40,888 nucleotides of DNA from an uncultured Alphaproteobacteria bacterium (GCA_944393745.1 CALYBD010000022.1:1-40888), one strand, 5' to 3'; shown: positions 17,387 through 26,472, numbered from the stretch's first letter. The notes: generated from the letters alone by a model not told the origin. A program made the numbers and translations.

Positions 17387-17658
17387 TTTCTTCGCCGGAT
17401 AAAAATAAAAAAACCGCTCTTGTTTTACAGTTGAAAAATAAAAAAATAAAGACCGAAAAAGAAATTATTTTGTTTTTTATGATAAAAGTCTTGTTTTTAA
17501 TGGGGAAAGGCGTACACTTTTTAGTAAGATTTTATAGTCCTCTGCGATGTGGTTGCCGAAAGGCGTATACAAAGAGAGTTGTTCTGTTTTCGGGACAAAT
17601 ATAAACTCTTCCGTTTATTTTAAAACGGCTTTTTTCTTTATTTATCAGGAGATTCTAT

Positions 17659-17862
17659 ATGCCTAACGGTAAAGTTAAATGGTTCAATAGAAGAAAAGGT
17701 TACGGATTCATTGAACCCGAAGACGGATCAAAAGACGTTTTTGTTCATATCAGTGCGGTTGAAAAGGCCGGATTGCCGACTCTAAAGGAAAATCAGGAAC
17801 TCAGTTATGAACTGGTGACGCATAACGATCGTACCGCTGCGGACGAATTAAAACTGCTTTAA
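17659..17862 (+). CDS. Cold-shock domain protein (second copy)
   Basis: This 67-residue cold-shock domain has [20 protein letters not shown] containing RNP1 and RNP2. It is similar to but clearly distinct from the protein at 13056, so it is an old paralogue. CAGGAG at 17646-17651 sets the start. The 272-base gap upstream, shared with rnd, is AT-rich and may carry a leader RNA; no specific element is evident. Confidence 0.93.
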   Translation: MPNGKVKWFNRRKGYGFIEPEDGSKDVFVHISAVEKAGLPTLKENQELSYELVTHNDRTAADELKLL

Positions 17863-17880
17863 TCGTTTGATCTTGATGAA

Positions 17881-17915
17881 AAAGGGGCTTTGTTGCATAA
17901 AGCTCCTTTTTTGTT
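17881..17915 (+). terminator. Terminator after the second cold-shock gene
   Basis: An 11-bp stem AAAGGGGCTTT / AAAGCTCCTTT with one G-T wobble and loop GTTGCAT is followed by a T-run. Confidence 0.85.
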
Positions 17916-18088
17916 TTTTAATTTTATAAGAAGGCTAACAGTGTTTCGGTTCGGAAAGTTTTTTGAAAGCTTTCTTTTTGCTCGTTTATTCTGTAATCAG
18001 GAATTTAACGAAGGACATTTTTCTTTTTTATGTTTTTTTGACTTTGAACAAAAGAAAAGAGTATAATTAAAAAAATAAAGAGGTTTGA

Positions 18089-18808
18089 ATGATTAAATTT
18101 TTGTTTATTTTTTTATCTTTATTCCTTTTTTCGTCCGAAGGATCCGCCAGAGCCGTTAAGCTGGGCAGCAAAACAAATCAGCGTTCTTCGTTGGTTGTTC
18201 CGGGACAGACCGGTGCGGTCAGCGTGGGCATTTCTTGTTTTGACAATGATGATTGTTCTTATGATAAGGAATGCGTTGCGCTGCAATGTGTCGATGTGTG
18301 CAAAAATGCCAGCTGTCTGTCGGGAACATATTGTGCTCCGGCCGGGGAAGACAAGCCGCATCAATATCAATGTGCGCAGTGTGTTGTGAATTCTCATTGC
18401 CCCGAAGGAATGTTCTGCGACAGGGATTATACCTGTAAATATCCGGATCCGTGCGCCGATGCGGTTTGTCCGCCGGCCGCACCGTTTTGCCAGCCCAAAC
18501 CGTATAAGACATTACCCTATACGTGCGTGCAGTGCACACAGGACGATCATTGTCCGCCGGTTGCCGGATTAACCAGAAAATGTGTTGACGGCTATTGCCT
18601 GTTTAATATCGAAGGCAATATTCCTGCTTCCGCTCAGCCCGCACAAGGGCAGGCGGCGCAAAGTCAACCGGGGAACACTCAGCCTTCGCCCGCCGGACAA
18701 CAGACGGATCAACAACCGTTGCCGGAGGACGCGGGTTTGGATGAAACGGATTTCTATGACGAAGATCTTTATCCCTATGAGGACGAATACGAAGATATGT
18801 ATTATTAA
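18089..18808 (+). CDS. Secreted cysteine-rich protein with acidic tail
   Basis: This 239-residue protein has a signal peptide (MIKFLFIFLSLFLFSSEGSA). The mature part has 20 cysteines between residues ~50 and 172, all in a repeating pattern. A half-module C-x5-C-x5-C-x4-C appears three times (begun by SCFDNDDC, QCVVNSHC and QCTQDDHC), separated by C-x3-C-x5/6-C segments. This recalls small disulphide-bonded domains of the EB/Dickkopf kind. Residues 180-210 are Gln/Pro/Ala-rich and the last ~30 are almost all Asp, Glu and Tyr. An even number of cysteines and export suggest an oxidised periplasmic or surface protein. No function is assigned. It stands alone between terminators. Confidence 0.75.
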   Translation: MIKFLFIFLSLFLFSSEGSARAVKLGSKTNQRSSLVVPGQTGAVSVGISCFDNDDCSYDKECVALQCVDVCKNASCLSGTYCAPAGEDKPHQYQCAQCVVNSHCPEGMFCDRDYTCKYPDPCADAVCPPAAPFCQPKPYKTLPYTCVQCTQDDHCPPVAGLTRKCVDGYCLFNIEGNIPASAQPAQGQAAQSQPGNTQPSPAGQQTDQQPLPEDAGLDETDFYDEDLYPYEDEYEDMYY

Positions 18809-18810
18809 AA

Positions 18811-18834
18811 AAAAAGCCCCGATCGGGGCTTTTT
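18811..18834. terminator. Bidirectional terminator
   Basis: A perfect palindrome AAAAAGCCCC-GATC-GGGGCTTTTT serves both the Cys-rich gene and the converging flgL operon. Confidence 0.92.
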
Positions 18835-18835
18835 T

Positions 18836-21199
18836 CTAAAGATAATTCAATAAACTCAGCTGATTGATGGTTGATAAAACGGAATAAGAGACTTTCAGAT
18901 TTTCCGCTGCTTGTAACAGCATGGTGGCGGCTTCTGTTTTATCGACCTGCGTTAATGAGGAAATATACGTTTCCAGTGAATTTTGCAGATCGGTCTGATT
19001 GTCAATCGTTGTTTTTACCAGATCCAGTTTACTGATAACGGCATATTGCACACTGCTGACATCGCCGTTTTTTTCTTTCGAATTCGCGGTCAAAGCTTCG
19101 TCCAACAAATCCAAAGCTTCGGATACGCGCTGCGTTGCGCTGTCAATATTGTCCGGATCCAGCATATTGCCTTGCGCAATGGCGCCCAGTGCCCGGAATA
19201 CTTTTTCAAAAGCGGCAGAAGAAGCATTAACGTCATTGACAATATTTGTCGTTTCGCTGATGCGGTACGTTGATGACAGCTGCCCGCCGTTATAATAAGT
19301 ATCGGTTTCAAACCGGGCCGAATCAAAACTTTCGGTTTCGCCGTATTCGGGAAAATCTTCGGTTCGGACAATCAGTTGCTTGCCGTCGTCCGATACGCCC
19401 AAAACCGTATACAGCCCGTTATAAGCACCGTTCGTGCCGTTCATTTCTACCGTTGCGCCGACAGAATACGTTTTGCAAAATGTAATTCCGTCTCCGTTCG
19501 CAATGCTTTGGCCGTTTAACAGACTCATTTCTTCGGCAACCGGCGTTTCGTCCGAAAAATGAACCGTGCGCCCGTCTTCGGAAACAGAATCGACGATATA
19601 CATTTTGTCATTGCCGTCGGCGCCTTTGATGATCAAGCAATCCCCGGTTTTATAGGACGAAAAAGCTCCTTTGACCGTTGCGCTCATGGTATTTTGGTTG
19701 ACGCTGAAACTGACGTCTCCGGTTTGCAAAGCGCTGCCCTTCATGCTGGACGTGACAAATCCGCCGATATCGGAACGCGTCTGTACGGTCAATGGCACGT
19801 TTGTCAGATTGCCGGCCGGTACCGGCGTGCTGGTGGAAATATCCAACGTTGATCCGTCGGGGGAAACCGATTTGACGTACAAAGCATATTCGTTGCCGGC
19901 AGAATCCGTAATGGTAATGGTTTGGCCGCCGCTTAATTCGGAAAAGGTTCCCGCCGCCCCCATGATGGTATTATCGGCGGTATTGACGGTCAGAGCCGAA
20001 GGACAGTCAATCGTTTCAATAACGATGCCGACATTTTTATCTGCCGTAATCGTACCGACCTGCGTGCTTTGCTGAATATTGATTGTGCCGTCGGTCAGCC
20101 GTTCGACTTCGATTGTTTCCTCGACAACGTTTTCTTCAAAGATGATTGTTGATCCGTCTTCGGATATTTCTTTGACGGTCAGATAGCCGTTGTTGTTGTC
20201 CGTCCCGCTGATCAATACTTTTTTCCCTGTTTCCAAATCGGAAAAAGACCCCGGACGTCCGGTCAGCGAATTTGTCGTAATGCCGGTTGTCAGATCCGTT
20301 GACGACATAAAGACCCAACTGCCTTTTGTTATCGAGACGTTTGAGGAATCCGCAATCGTTTCATCGGCGATTGTTTCGGCAAACGTCAGGGTTGATCCGT
20401 CTTCGGAAACGGATTGGACTGTCAGCGTCTGATTGTTTCCGGCCGTTCCTTGGACGATAATCTGATCGCCGGGAAAAATACCGTTGAAGGTGTCCGGATC
20501 GGCGCTTAAAGACTGCGTGGCGGCATCAAAAGTCATTTGATTGTCAACGGATCCCTGATAGACAACCGTTTCGGGATCAAGTGTCTGAAATTCCTGTTCA
20601 ATTGTGATGCCGCCCAAAACGTCTGCGGACGTGGACATTTGCGACAGCGATGCCGAATAGCTGGTCGGATAAGTCAACACATCGCCGTCATAAACGGCCT
20701 GAAATTCTTCCAAAGTCGTATAGGGGAAATCGACCGGCGCAGTCGTTGTTTTTCCGCCGCCGAAGACATAATTGCCGTCTACCTGCGTATTAAGGTAATA
20801 GGCAATCAAAGACATGGCTTCAAAGGCGGCTTCCTGCACATTTTGTAGCGCCAGCAATTCTTCTTCCGTCGGGTTTTCGGACATTGCCGCCAAATCGTTT
20901 GAAAAAAATTCACGTACCTGGGATCGCACGTCCGTCAAAGCGGAACGAATGCCGTCAACGGAGGTTTGCTGTGCTTCCAGGACGACTTGCGTAATGGAGT
21001 TCGTTTCCAGGTATTTTGTCGTAACGGAACGTTCGTTTTGCAAAGACAGCAAACGATATGTCGATAGGCCGTATTTGTCATAGGAATCATATCTGTTTCC
21101 CGTCGTTGCCTGATACGAAACGTCCGTCATGGCCAGTTTTTGTTTGGCCATTTGCGACATATATAAGTTATAAGTAGCTGTTGTCGGGACTCTTGTCAT
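18836..21199 (-). CDS. flgL: Flagellar hook-filament junction protein FlgL, enlarged
   Basis: The N-terminal ~150 residues (MTRVPTTATYNLYMSQMAKQ, the D0/D1 helices) and the C-terminal ~140 residues (ending SYSVLSTINQLSLLNYL) are those of HAP3/FlgL, which joins FlgK to the filament. The usual length is 300-400 residues; this one is 787. The excess, about residues 220-615, consists of at least five beta-rich repeats. Their cores read VSEDGSTL (264), ISEDGSTI (345), VSPDGSTL (445), VSEDGRTV (539) and VSDDGKQL (602), preceded by segments such as GTAGNNQTLTV. These should form an outward-facing variable domain. It is the last gene of the flgI-flgL operon, with GGGAG before its start. Confidence 0.9.
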   Translation of the reverse strand: MTRVPTTATYNLYMSQMAKQKLAMTDVSYQATTGNRYDSYDKYGLSTYRLLSLQNERSVTTKYLETNSITQVVLEAQQTSVDGIRSALTDVRSQVREFFSNDLAAMSENPTEEELLALQNVQEAAFEAMSLIAYYLNTQVDGNYVFGGGKTTTAPVDFPYTTLEEFQAVYDGDVLTYPTSYSASLSQMSTSADVLGGITIEQEFQTLDPETVVYQGSVDNQMTFDAATQSLSADPDTFNGIFPGDQIIVQGTAGNNQTLTVQSVSEDGSTLTFAETIADETIADSSNVSITKGSWVFMSSTDLTTGITTNSLTGRPGSFSDLETGKKVLISGTDNNNGYLTVKEISEDGSTIIFEENVVEETIEVERLTDGTINIQQSTQVGTITADKNVGIVIETIDCPSALTVNTADNTIMGAAGTFSELSGGQTITITDSAGNEYALYVKSVSPDGSTLDISTSTPVPAGNLTNVPLTVQTRSDIGGFVTSSMKGSALQTGDVSFSVNQNTMSATVKGAFSSYKTGDCLIIKGADGNDKMYIVDSVSEDGRTVHFSDETPVAEEMSLLNGQSIANGDGITFCKTYSVGATVEMNGTNGAYNGLYTVLGVSDDGKQLIVRTEDFPEYGETESFDSARFETDTYYNGGQLSSTYRISETTNIVNDVNASSAAFEKVFRALGAIAQGNMLDPDNIDSATQRVSEALDLLDEALTANSKEKNGDVSSVQYAVISKLDLVKTTIDNQTDLQNSLETYISSLTQVDKTEAATMLLQAAENLKVSYSVLSTINQLSLLNYL

Positions 21200-21215
21200 G
21201 ATGTGTTACTCCCTG

Positions 21216-23420
21216 TTAAACAATGCTGTCCAGCATTTCCAACATTTCCAATGACGTGGTTAAAGCTTTTGCCGCTGCGCTGTATGAACGCTGGTAAATT
21301 AACAGCATGGATAATTCTTCGTCCAAATCAACGCCGCTGACTTCCTGTTCTTTTTTATAGATTGTCGTGACCAGTTCCGTTTGATAATCGGTGGTCGAGT
21401 TGGCTTCATTTAGATTAGTGGCCAGCCCGCTGACGATCGAAGCGGCATAATCGGACAAAGTGGTTGTGATTTTTGAAAAACTGCCGGCGGACCCGAAGTC
21501 AATCGATTGCGTAAAGATTTTGGCAAATTCGTTGGCTAACGTATTATCCGCATCGCTGAGGAAATATTCTCCCGTTTCCGAACTGTATTGGATTTTCCCG
21601 GTGTTCATTAAACCGGGAGAGGCCAGAATATCCGACCTGACTTCCAGTTCCGAAGCGTATCCGGCATGCGAGATTCCCAATTTCAATCGATTCAGAATAC
21701 TGCCGCTGGTCACGCCGTTGACGGTTGACGTTGTTTCCGTGATTTCCATTTGATTATCGTTAATATTGGTAATGCGCAGACGGTACCCCGATCCTTCTTT
21801 GACCAAATCGGCTTTAACGATTTGATTGCCGGCTTCGTCAACCAGCGTTGTATTGATTTTATCGGCAATCGTCTGCAGAGAATCGCCGGCGGTAATATCG
21901 ACGGATCCGAAATTTAAGCCGTTGGCCGTATCGGAAAAATGAAGGGTCGTTTTTCCTTTTATTCCCATCAAAGATCCCGCGGGAAAGATTTCGGATTCAT
22001 AAACGGAATCTTTTTTGGACGTAACGATTAAATCGTTTAATCCGAAAAAGCTTGTAAATCCCGAATACGTTTGATCAATCGTACCGTTGGCATCTGCGTC
22101 AAATCCGACGGAGACGCTGCTTTCTTCACTGCCGAGCAGCACAGAGCTTTCGTCCCTGAACGCAATGGAATATGTGCTGGCGCCCAGATCGATTTCCAGC
22201 TTTCCGTCCCGGTTTAATTCGACGCGAGCCATGGTTAAATGCGGGCCGTCAACGGCATTTTGCAGCCAGTCCTGAATTTTTTCGCACATTTCATTAATGC
22301 TGCCGGAGCTGAATTCCAGTTCACTGGTCAGGCTGACATTAAAAGCTTCGGATCCGTCGGCATTAAACAAAATGATTTTAACATCACCGCCCGATAAAGA
22401 AATCGTTTGTTCGTCGCCGTCGATAAATGTGCGCGTACCGGTCATTTCATACATGGTATTGGGATAGTTGACGCCTTTGTTGTGAACGGCATTTAACTGT
22501 TTGGTGATTTGAAACGCCAGTTCGTCCAGCTGTGTCTGCATATCCTGCAATTCCGTGTCGCGCAAAGAAATCAGGCCGCTTAATTCGCCGGAGGTGATTT
22601 CCCGGGTAATATCAAAAGATCCGGCATAAATCCCCGTAATGCTGCCGGACGAATAGGAAATCAAAGACCCCGTTGAGGCTGCCGGTTCATGGGAAACGAT
22701 CACGCCGTCTTTGTCCAGCAGCGGTTTTCCGCCGGCAGTTAAAATAACGGTTTCACCGGTTGAACGTTCATAGCTTTGAATGTCCATAATTTCCGATAAT
22801 CGCGTAATCAGCAAATCGCGTTGATCTTTGTAATTGTCGGCGGATTGTCCTTCCAACGCATTTGTACGTACGATGTCATCGTTTAATTTGTCCAGCTGTT
22901 CCAGAATTTCGGTTACTTCATCACATAAAGCAGAAATTTCCTGATCGATTTCCAATCGCAGCGCCTGAATCTGAGCACTGAGTTCCTGCATCTGCGACAA
23001 AGCGGTATCAACAGAGGTAACGGCCGTTGATTGCGCATTCAGCTTGTCCGCGTCAACGCCAAGACTTTCAAAAGCCGTCTGCATGGCGGCCACACGATTG
23101 GATACGGAATATTCCGATGACGGCTGTCCCATTTTTGCCTGGATTAAATCCAGATAGTATACCCGTACGCTGGACGCCTGTAAAATACCGGTTTCTTTAC
23201 GCAGCTGAGCCACCATTTTCGTATCGACCTGGCGCAGATCCGTGTTACTGATGGCACCGGACATCTGGCCGTTGGCTAAAACCAGAGTCTTTTGGGAATA
23301 GCTTTTTCTGACGTATCCTTCCGTATTGACGTTAGAAACGTTTTCAGACACGACATCAATTGCTTTTTGCGAAGTCCTGATGCCGTTTAAAGCACTGCTG
23401 ATTGCGCTGGAAAGAGCCAT
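21216..23420 (-). CDS. flgK: Flagellar hook-associated protein FlgK (HAP1)
   Basis: This 734-residue protein has the FlgK N-terminus (ALNGIRTSQKAIDVVSENVS, NVNTEGYVRKS) and C-terminus (LLIYQRSYSAAAKALTTSLE). These form the D0 coiled-coil of the hook-filament junction. It is longer than the ~550 residues of E. coli, with the extra length in the middle, surface-exposed part (about 290-600). It is exported by the flagellar type III apparatus, presumably with the FlgN-like chaperone encoded just upstream. The ribosome site is AAAGGAC. Confidence 0.93.
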   Translation of the reverse strand: MALSSAISSALNGIRTSQKAIDVVSENVSNVNTEGYVRKSYSQKTLVLANGQMSGAISNTDLRQVDTKMVAQLRKETGILQASSVRVYYLDLIQAKMGQPSSEYSVSNRVAAMQTAFESLGVDADKLNAQSTAVTSVDTALSQMQELSAQIQALRLEIDQEISALCDEVTEILEQLDKLNDDIVRTNALEGQSADNYKDQRDLLITRLSEIMDIQSYERSTGETVILTAGGKPLLDKDGVIVSHEPAASTGSLISYSSGSITGIYAGSFDITREITSGELSGLISLRDTELQDMQTQLDELAFQITKQLNAVHNKGVNYPNTMYEMTGTRTFIDGDEQTISLSGGDVKIILFNADGSEAFNVSLTSELEFSSGSINEMCEKIQDWLQNAVDGPHLTMARVELNRDGKLEIDLGASTYSIAFRDESSVLLGSEESSVSVGFDADANGTIDQTYSGFTSFFGLNDLIVTSKKDSVYESEIFPAGSLMGIKGKTTLHFSDTANGLNFGSVDITAGDSLQTIADKINTTLVDEAGNQIVKADLVKEGSGYRLRITNINDNQMEITETTSTVNGVTSGSILNRLKLGISHAGYASELEVRSDILASPGLMNTGKIQYSSETGEYFLSDADNTLANEFAKIFTQSIDFGSAGSFSKITTTLSDYAASIVSGLATNLNEANSTTDYQTELVTTIYKKEQEVSGVDLDEELSMLLIYQRSYSAAAKALTTSLEMLEMLDSIV

Positions 23421-23441
23421 GGTCGTGTCCTTTCGTTTAAA

Positions 23442-23882
23442 TTACAGTACCTGGTTAAAGGAAATTGCCGCCGGATTTCCGGCATCGTTTTCCATGCAGC
23501 CTTTTTTCGTATACAAAGGCGTTTTTGCGTGCGTCTGTTCGGTGATGTCCTGAACAATGGCGTTTAACAATCGCGACGTTGCTTCCATGTTGATTTTCAA
23601 CAGCCGGGCATTTTCGTTTGTCAAATCACCCAGCGTAACGGCGGCCTTGCGCAGCACGCGCTTTTGTTTTTCGGGCAGAGATTTTAATAAATCCCCGCGT
23701 TGGCTGAAATAAGCAAAAGATTCTTCATACGCCGCGGACAGCTTTGTTTTTTGTTCCAGCAGGTCTTTGCATTCGCTTTGACGCTGTTTTTTCAACAGCA
23801 TGTTTTCTTTTTTTAACAAGCCGCACAATTCGCTCATTAATGTCAGCAGGCGGCTGAGTTTTTTTTCGGGGAATTGTTCCAT
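23442..23882 (-). CDS. FlgN-like flagellar export chaperone
   Basis: This 146-residue, helical, charged protein has coiled-coil segments (LLTLMSELCGLLKKENMLLK at residues ~12-31 and LTNENARLLKINMEATSRLL further on). It is encoded between flgJ and flgK. Size, predicted structure and position fit FlgN, which escorts FlgK and FlgL to the export gate. It ends NPAAISFNQVL after a short loop. FlgN sequences are poorly conserved, so context carries much of the call. A good AGGAG precedes the start. Confidence 0.75.
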   Translation of the reverse strand: MEQFPEKKLSRLLTLMSELCGLLKKENMLLKKQRQSECKDLLEQKTKLSAAYEESFAYFSQRGDLLKSLPEKQKRVLRKAAVTLGDLTNENARLLKINMEATSRLLNAIVQDITEQTHAKTPLYTKKGCMENDAGNPAAISFNQVL

Positions 23883-23898
23883 GGTTTTTCTCCTTGTT

Positions 23899-24237
23899 TT
23901 ATTCCGCTTTGGCCGGCGCGGTCGTATCGGCTTGCTGTTGGCGCAGGATTTGCGTCATGATCTGATCTGTCAACCCGATGCCGCCGGATTTTGCCGTCAT
24001 TTTGCCGTATTCGTCAATCATCATGGATCTGAATATCTTTTCCGCATTGCCGCCGCCAAATGTTTCGTTGATCGGAACGGTGGCATACATTTGTTCAAAA
24101 GTCTGCGAAATAAAGAAAGCTTCGAAATCCTGAACGGCCTGCCGGGTTTTTTCCGGATCAAAAGATTTGTTGATCTTCGGTGCGATTTTCTGCGGCATGG
24201 CAGAAGAAATAAAATCCGTTGACAAAATATCAGACAT
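23899..24237 (-). CDS. flgJ: Rod-binding protein, FlgJ N-terminal domain only
   Basis: This 112-residue protein corresponds to the rod-capping half of FlgJ: RQAVQDFEAFFISQTFEQMY, then FGGGNAEKIFRSMMIDEYGK and GGIGLTDQIM. The peptidoglycan hydrolase domain of enterobacterial FlgJ is absent, as usual in alphaproteobacteria, where a separate enzyme cuts the wall. The ATG at 24237 overlaps the flgI stop (TGATG). A GTG one codon earlier is also in frame. AGAGGTG inside the end of flgI is the ribosome site. Confidence 0.88.
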   Translation of the reverse strand: MSDILSTDFISSAMPQKIAPKINKSFDPEKTRQAVQDFEAFFISQTFEQMYATVPINETFGGGNAEKIFRSMMIDEYGKMTAKSGGIGLTDQIMTQILRQQQADTTAPAKAE

Positions 24238-25367
24238 CACATCACCTCTATTTCAGCTTGAAGAGCGCCGGCGGCTTTGACAGCCTGTAAAATACTGATC
24301 ATGTCTCGTGGCCCGACCCCCAGAGCATTCAGCCCGTCCACCAATTCCTGCAGGGAAACACCGCTTTTTAGAATATTTAATTTATTGCCGGACTGTTCGT
24401 CGACTTCGATATCCGTTCTGGGAACGGTGACGGTTTCACCTGTCATTGAAAACGGAGCAGGCTGGGAAACCTGCGGCGTTTCCGTTATTCTGATCGTTAA
24501 ATTGCCCTGGGCAATCGCAATCGGATTGATACGCACGTTTTCCCCGATGACGATAATGCCCGATTTTTCGTCAATGATGACTTTGGCGATCTGATCAGGT
24601 TGAATGCGCAGCTGTTCTATATCGGTCAAGACCTGAATTAAATCTTCGCGTCTGGTGCGGTCAAGGTTTAAAACGACCGTTCCCGAATCCAGCGTTGTCG
24701 CCGCAACGGAACCCAAATAGGAATTAATGGCATCGGCAATGCGCGACGCCGTTGTAAAATCCGGATTGCGCAAGGCCAGCTTGATTGATTTTTGGTTGGC
24801 AAAATCGAACAGGATTTCACGTTCGATGATTCCGCCGTTGGCAATTCTGCCGGAGGTCGGAACCCCTTTGACAATACTTTGCGCATCTCCTTGGGCGGAA
24901 AATCCGGCAATGGCAACCTGTCCTTGGGCAATGGCATAGACTTCGCCGTCCGCGCCCAGCATCGGCGTGACCAGCAGCGTGCCGCCCTGCAGGCTTTTCG
25001 CATCGCCCAAAGCGCTGATGGAAACGTCAATGCGCGTTCCCTGCCGCGCAAAAGCCGGCAGACTGCCCGTGACCATGACGGCCGCGACATTTTTTGTTTT
25101 AATTTTGCCGTCGCGTGTATTGACGCCCAATCGTTCCAGCATGCCGATCAGACTTTCTTCGGTAAAAGCCATGGAGGAAATACTGTCACCCGTCCCGTTT
25201 AATCCGACAACCAGCCCGTAACCGATTAAATAGTTTTCCCGCACGCCTTCGATATCCGAGATATCTTTGATGCGCGAACTGGCAAAAGCCTGCGAAGAAA
25301 ACAGTAAAACGGCGGCGGCCGTTAAAACGGCGGCATTTTTTCGCAGAGTTGTTATAATGTTTTTCAT
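24237..25367 (-). CDS. flgI: Flagellar P-ring protein FlgI
   Basis: This 376-residue periplasmic protein has a signal peptide (about residues 1-30, ending SSQAFA) and typical FlgI text: VRENYLIGYGLVVGLNGTGD, KNVAAVMVTGSLPAFARQG, and the C-terminal region LQELVDGLNALGVGPRDMIS. It forms the P ring around the rod. The start at 25367 has AGAGG upstream and gives a proper signal peptide; an in-frame ATG at 25400 would spoil it. It is the first gene of the flgI-flgJ-flgN-flgK-flgL unit, divergent from fliX. Confidence 0.95.
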   Translation of the reverse strand: MKNIITTLRKNAAVLTAAAVLLFSSQAFASSRIKDISDIEGVRENYLIGYGLVVGLNGTGDSISSMAFTEESLIGMLERLGVNTRDGKIKTKNVAAVMVTGSLPAFARQGTRIDVSISALGDAKSLQGGTLLVTPMLGADGEVYAIAQGQVAIAGFSAQGDAQSIVKGVPTSGRIANGGIIEREILFDFANQKSIKLALRNPDFTTASRIADAINSYLGSVAATTLDSGTVVLNLDRTRREDLIQVLTDIEQLRIQPDQIAKVIIDEKSGIIVIGENVRINPIAIAQGNLTIRITETPQVSQPAPFSMTGETVTVPRTDIEVDEQSGNKLNILKSGVSLQELVDGLNALGVGPRDMISILQAVKAAGALQAEIEVM

Positions 25368-25413
25368 TTTCGGCCTCTTTATGATTGTCGGGCAAAACAC
25401 TTTGCGTAAACAG

Positions 25414-25431
25414 ATGCGAAAAGTATGCCAA
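25414..25431 (-). promoter_or_regulatory. Candidate sigma-54 promoter of the flgI operon
   Basis: On the minus strand TTGGCATACTTTTCGCAT has GG and GC exactly 12 bases apart, with flanks close to the -24/-12 consensus. Transcription would begin around 25400, some 35 bases before the flgI start. Many alphaproteobacterial flagellar operons are known to use sigma-54. Confidence 0.55.
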
Positions 25432-25484
25432 TTTTTATTTTCTTAAGAACTGCGGGCTTTGGGGAAGACAAAAAGAAATGACCG

Positions 25485-25497
25485 GGCAAAATTTGCC
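25485..25497. promoter_or_regulatory. Palindrome GGCAAA-A-TTTGCC between flgI and fliX
   Basis: This perfect 6-1-6 inverted repeat lies about 60 bases upstream of the sigma-54-like element and 62 bases before the fliX start. The position suits an enhancer or operator for a flagellar activator such as an FlbD-type protein; the identity of the binder is inference. Confidence 0.5.
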
Positions 25498-25558
25498 GAT
25501 TTTTAACTTCATCGGAATAGGATATACTGTAGACATTTAATTTTTCAGGAGAAGTCTG

Positions 25559-25996
25559 ATGAGTATGAAAATCGGATCAACGGGGGCGGCAAAGTCAGTC
25601 GGATCAACGCGCAAAACTTCCCGGTCTTCGTCGATGGAAGGGGATTTTTCCTCTTTTTTGGAAGAAACCGAAGCAACATCGACGGCATCGGTCGGTGCGG
25701 CCGGCGGAGTTTCCGGTATTGAAGCGTTGCTGGCGGCGCAAAGTGTCGGCGATGCGTTACAGGACGGGGCAAAAAAACGTCGTGCCGCTGCGCACGGCAA
25801 CGATATTTTGGATAAACTGGAGGATCTGCGCGCCGCCATTTTGGCCGGTGTCGTTTCTAAATCCAAATTAATTGCGCTGGCGCAGACATTGCGGGATAAA
25901 AGAGAACCCGGATTGGACAAAGAATTAAATCAGATCCTTGACGATATCGAATTAAGGGCCGAAGTTGAACTGGCCAAGCTGTCACACAGCGTTTGA
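25559..25996 (+). CDS. fliX: Flagellar assembly regulator FliX
   Basis: This 145-residue protein has a Ser/Thr/Gly-rich N-terminal half and a conserved helical C-terminal half (GNDILDKLEDLRAAILAGVV, then LAQTLRDKREPGLDKELNQI). This is the arrangement of FliX. In Caulobacter FliX couples assembly of the basal body to activation of sigma-54-dependent flagellar genes through FlbD. Its divergent position next to flgI is the same as in Caulobacter and relatives. AGGAGA at 25547-25552 sets the start. Confidence 0.88.
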   Translation: MSMKIGSTGAAKSVGSTRKTSRSSSMEGDFSSFLEETEATSTASVGAAGGVSGIEALLAAQSVGDALQDGAKKRRAAAHGNDILDKLEDLRAAILAGVVSKSKLIALAQTLRDKREPGLDKELNQILDDIELRAEVELAKLSHSV

Positions 25997-26055
25997 TTTT
26001 TGAATCGCTTTGGTGTAAAAATAATACAATTGTGTTGAAACAAAGAGGACTTCTC

Positions 26056-26472
26056 ATGGGAATAAAACTGCCTAAAGGTTACAGACCTTCTGCCGACGAA
26101 CCGTTTATGAACGATATGCAGAAAGAATATTTCCGCCAGAAATTACTGGCATGGCGTGAAGAATTACTGCGTGATTCCGAAGAAACCTTGGATAATTTAA
26201 AAGAAGGCGGCATGACCGTGCCCGATATTTCGGATCGTGCCTCTGCCGAAGCTGACAAGGCTTTGGAGCTGCGTACGCGCGACAGAATGCGCAAAGTTAT
26301 TTCCAAAATTGATGTTGCTCTGGGCAAAATTGATGACGGGACTTACGGGTATTGCGAAGAAACCGGTGAACCGATCGGATTGGAACGTCTGATCGCGCGC
26401 CCGATTGCAACGCTGTCAATCGAAGCGCAGGAACGTCATGAACGCATGGAAAAAACATACAGTGACGATTAA
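26056..26472 (+). CDS. dksA: DksA-type RNA polymerase regulator
   Basis: This 138-residue protein works with ppGpp on RNA polymerase. The coiled-coil tip carries DISDRASAEAD (D57, D60, A62), matching the functional DxxDxA tip. The zinc-finger region reads YGYCEETGEPIGLERL, with only the first cysteine of four retained (C100). Loss of the others is usual in alphaproteobacterial DksA and suggests independence from zinc. The C-terminal ATLSIEAQERHER is conserved. The start at 26056 follows AGAGG. A terminator follows the gene. Confidence 0.93.
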   Translation: MGIKLPKGYRPSADEPFMNDMQKEYFRQKLLAWREELLRDSEETLDNLKEGGMTVPDISDRASAEADKALELRTRDRMRKVISKIDVALGKIDDGTYGYCEETGEPIGLERLIARPIATLSIEAQERHERMEKTYSDD

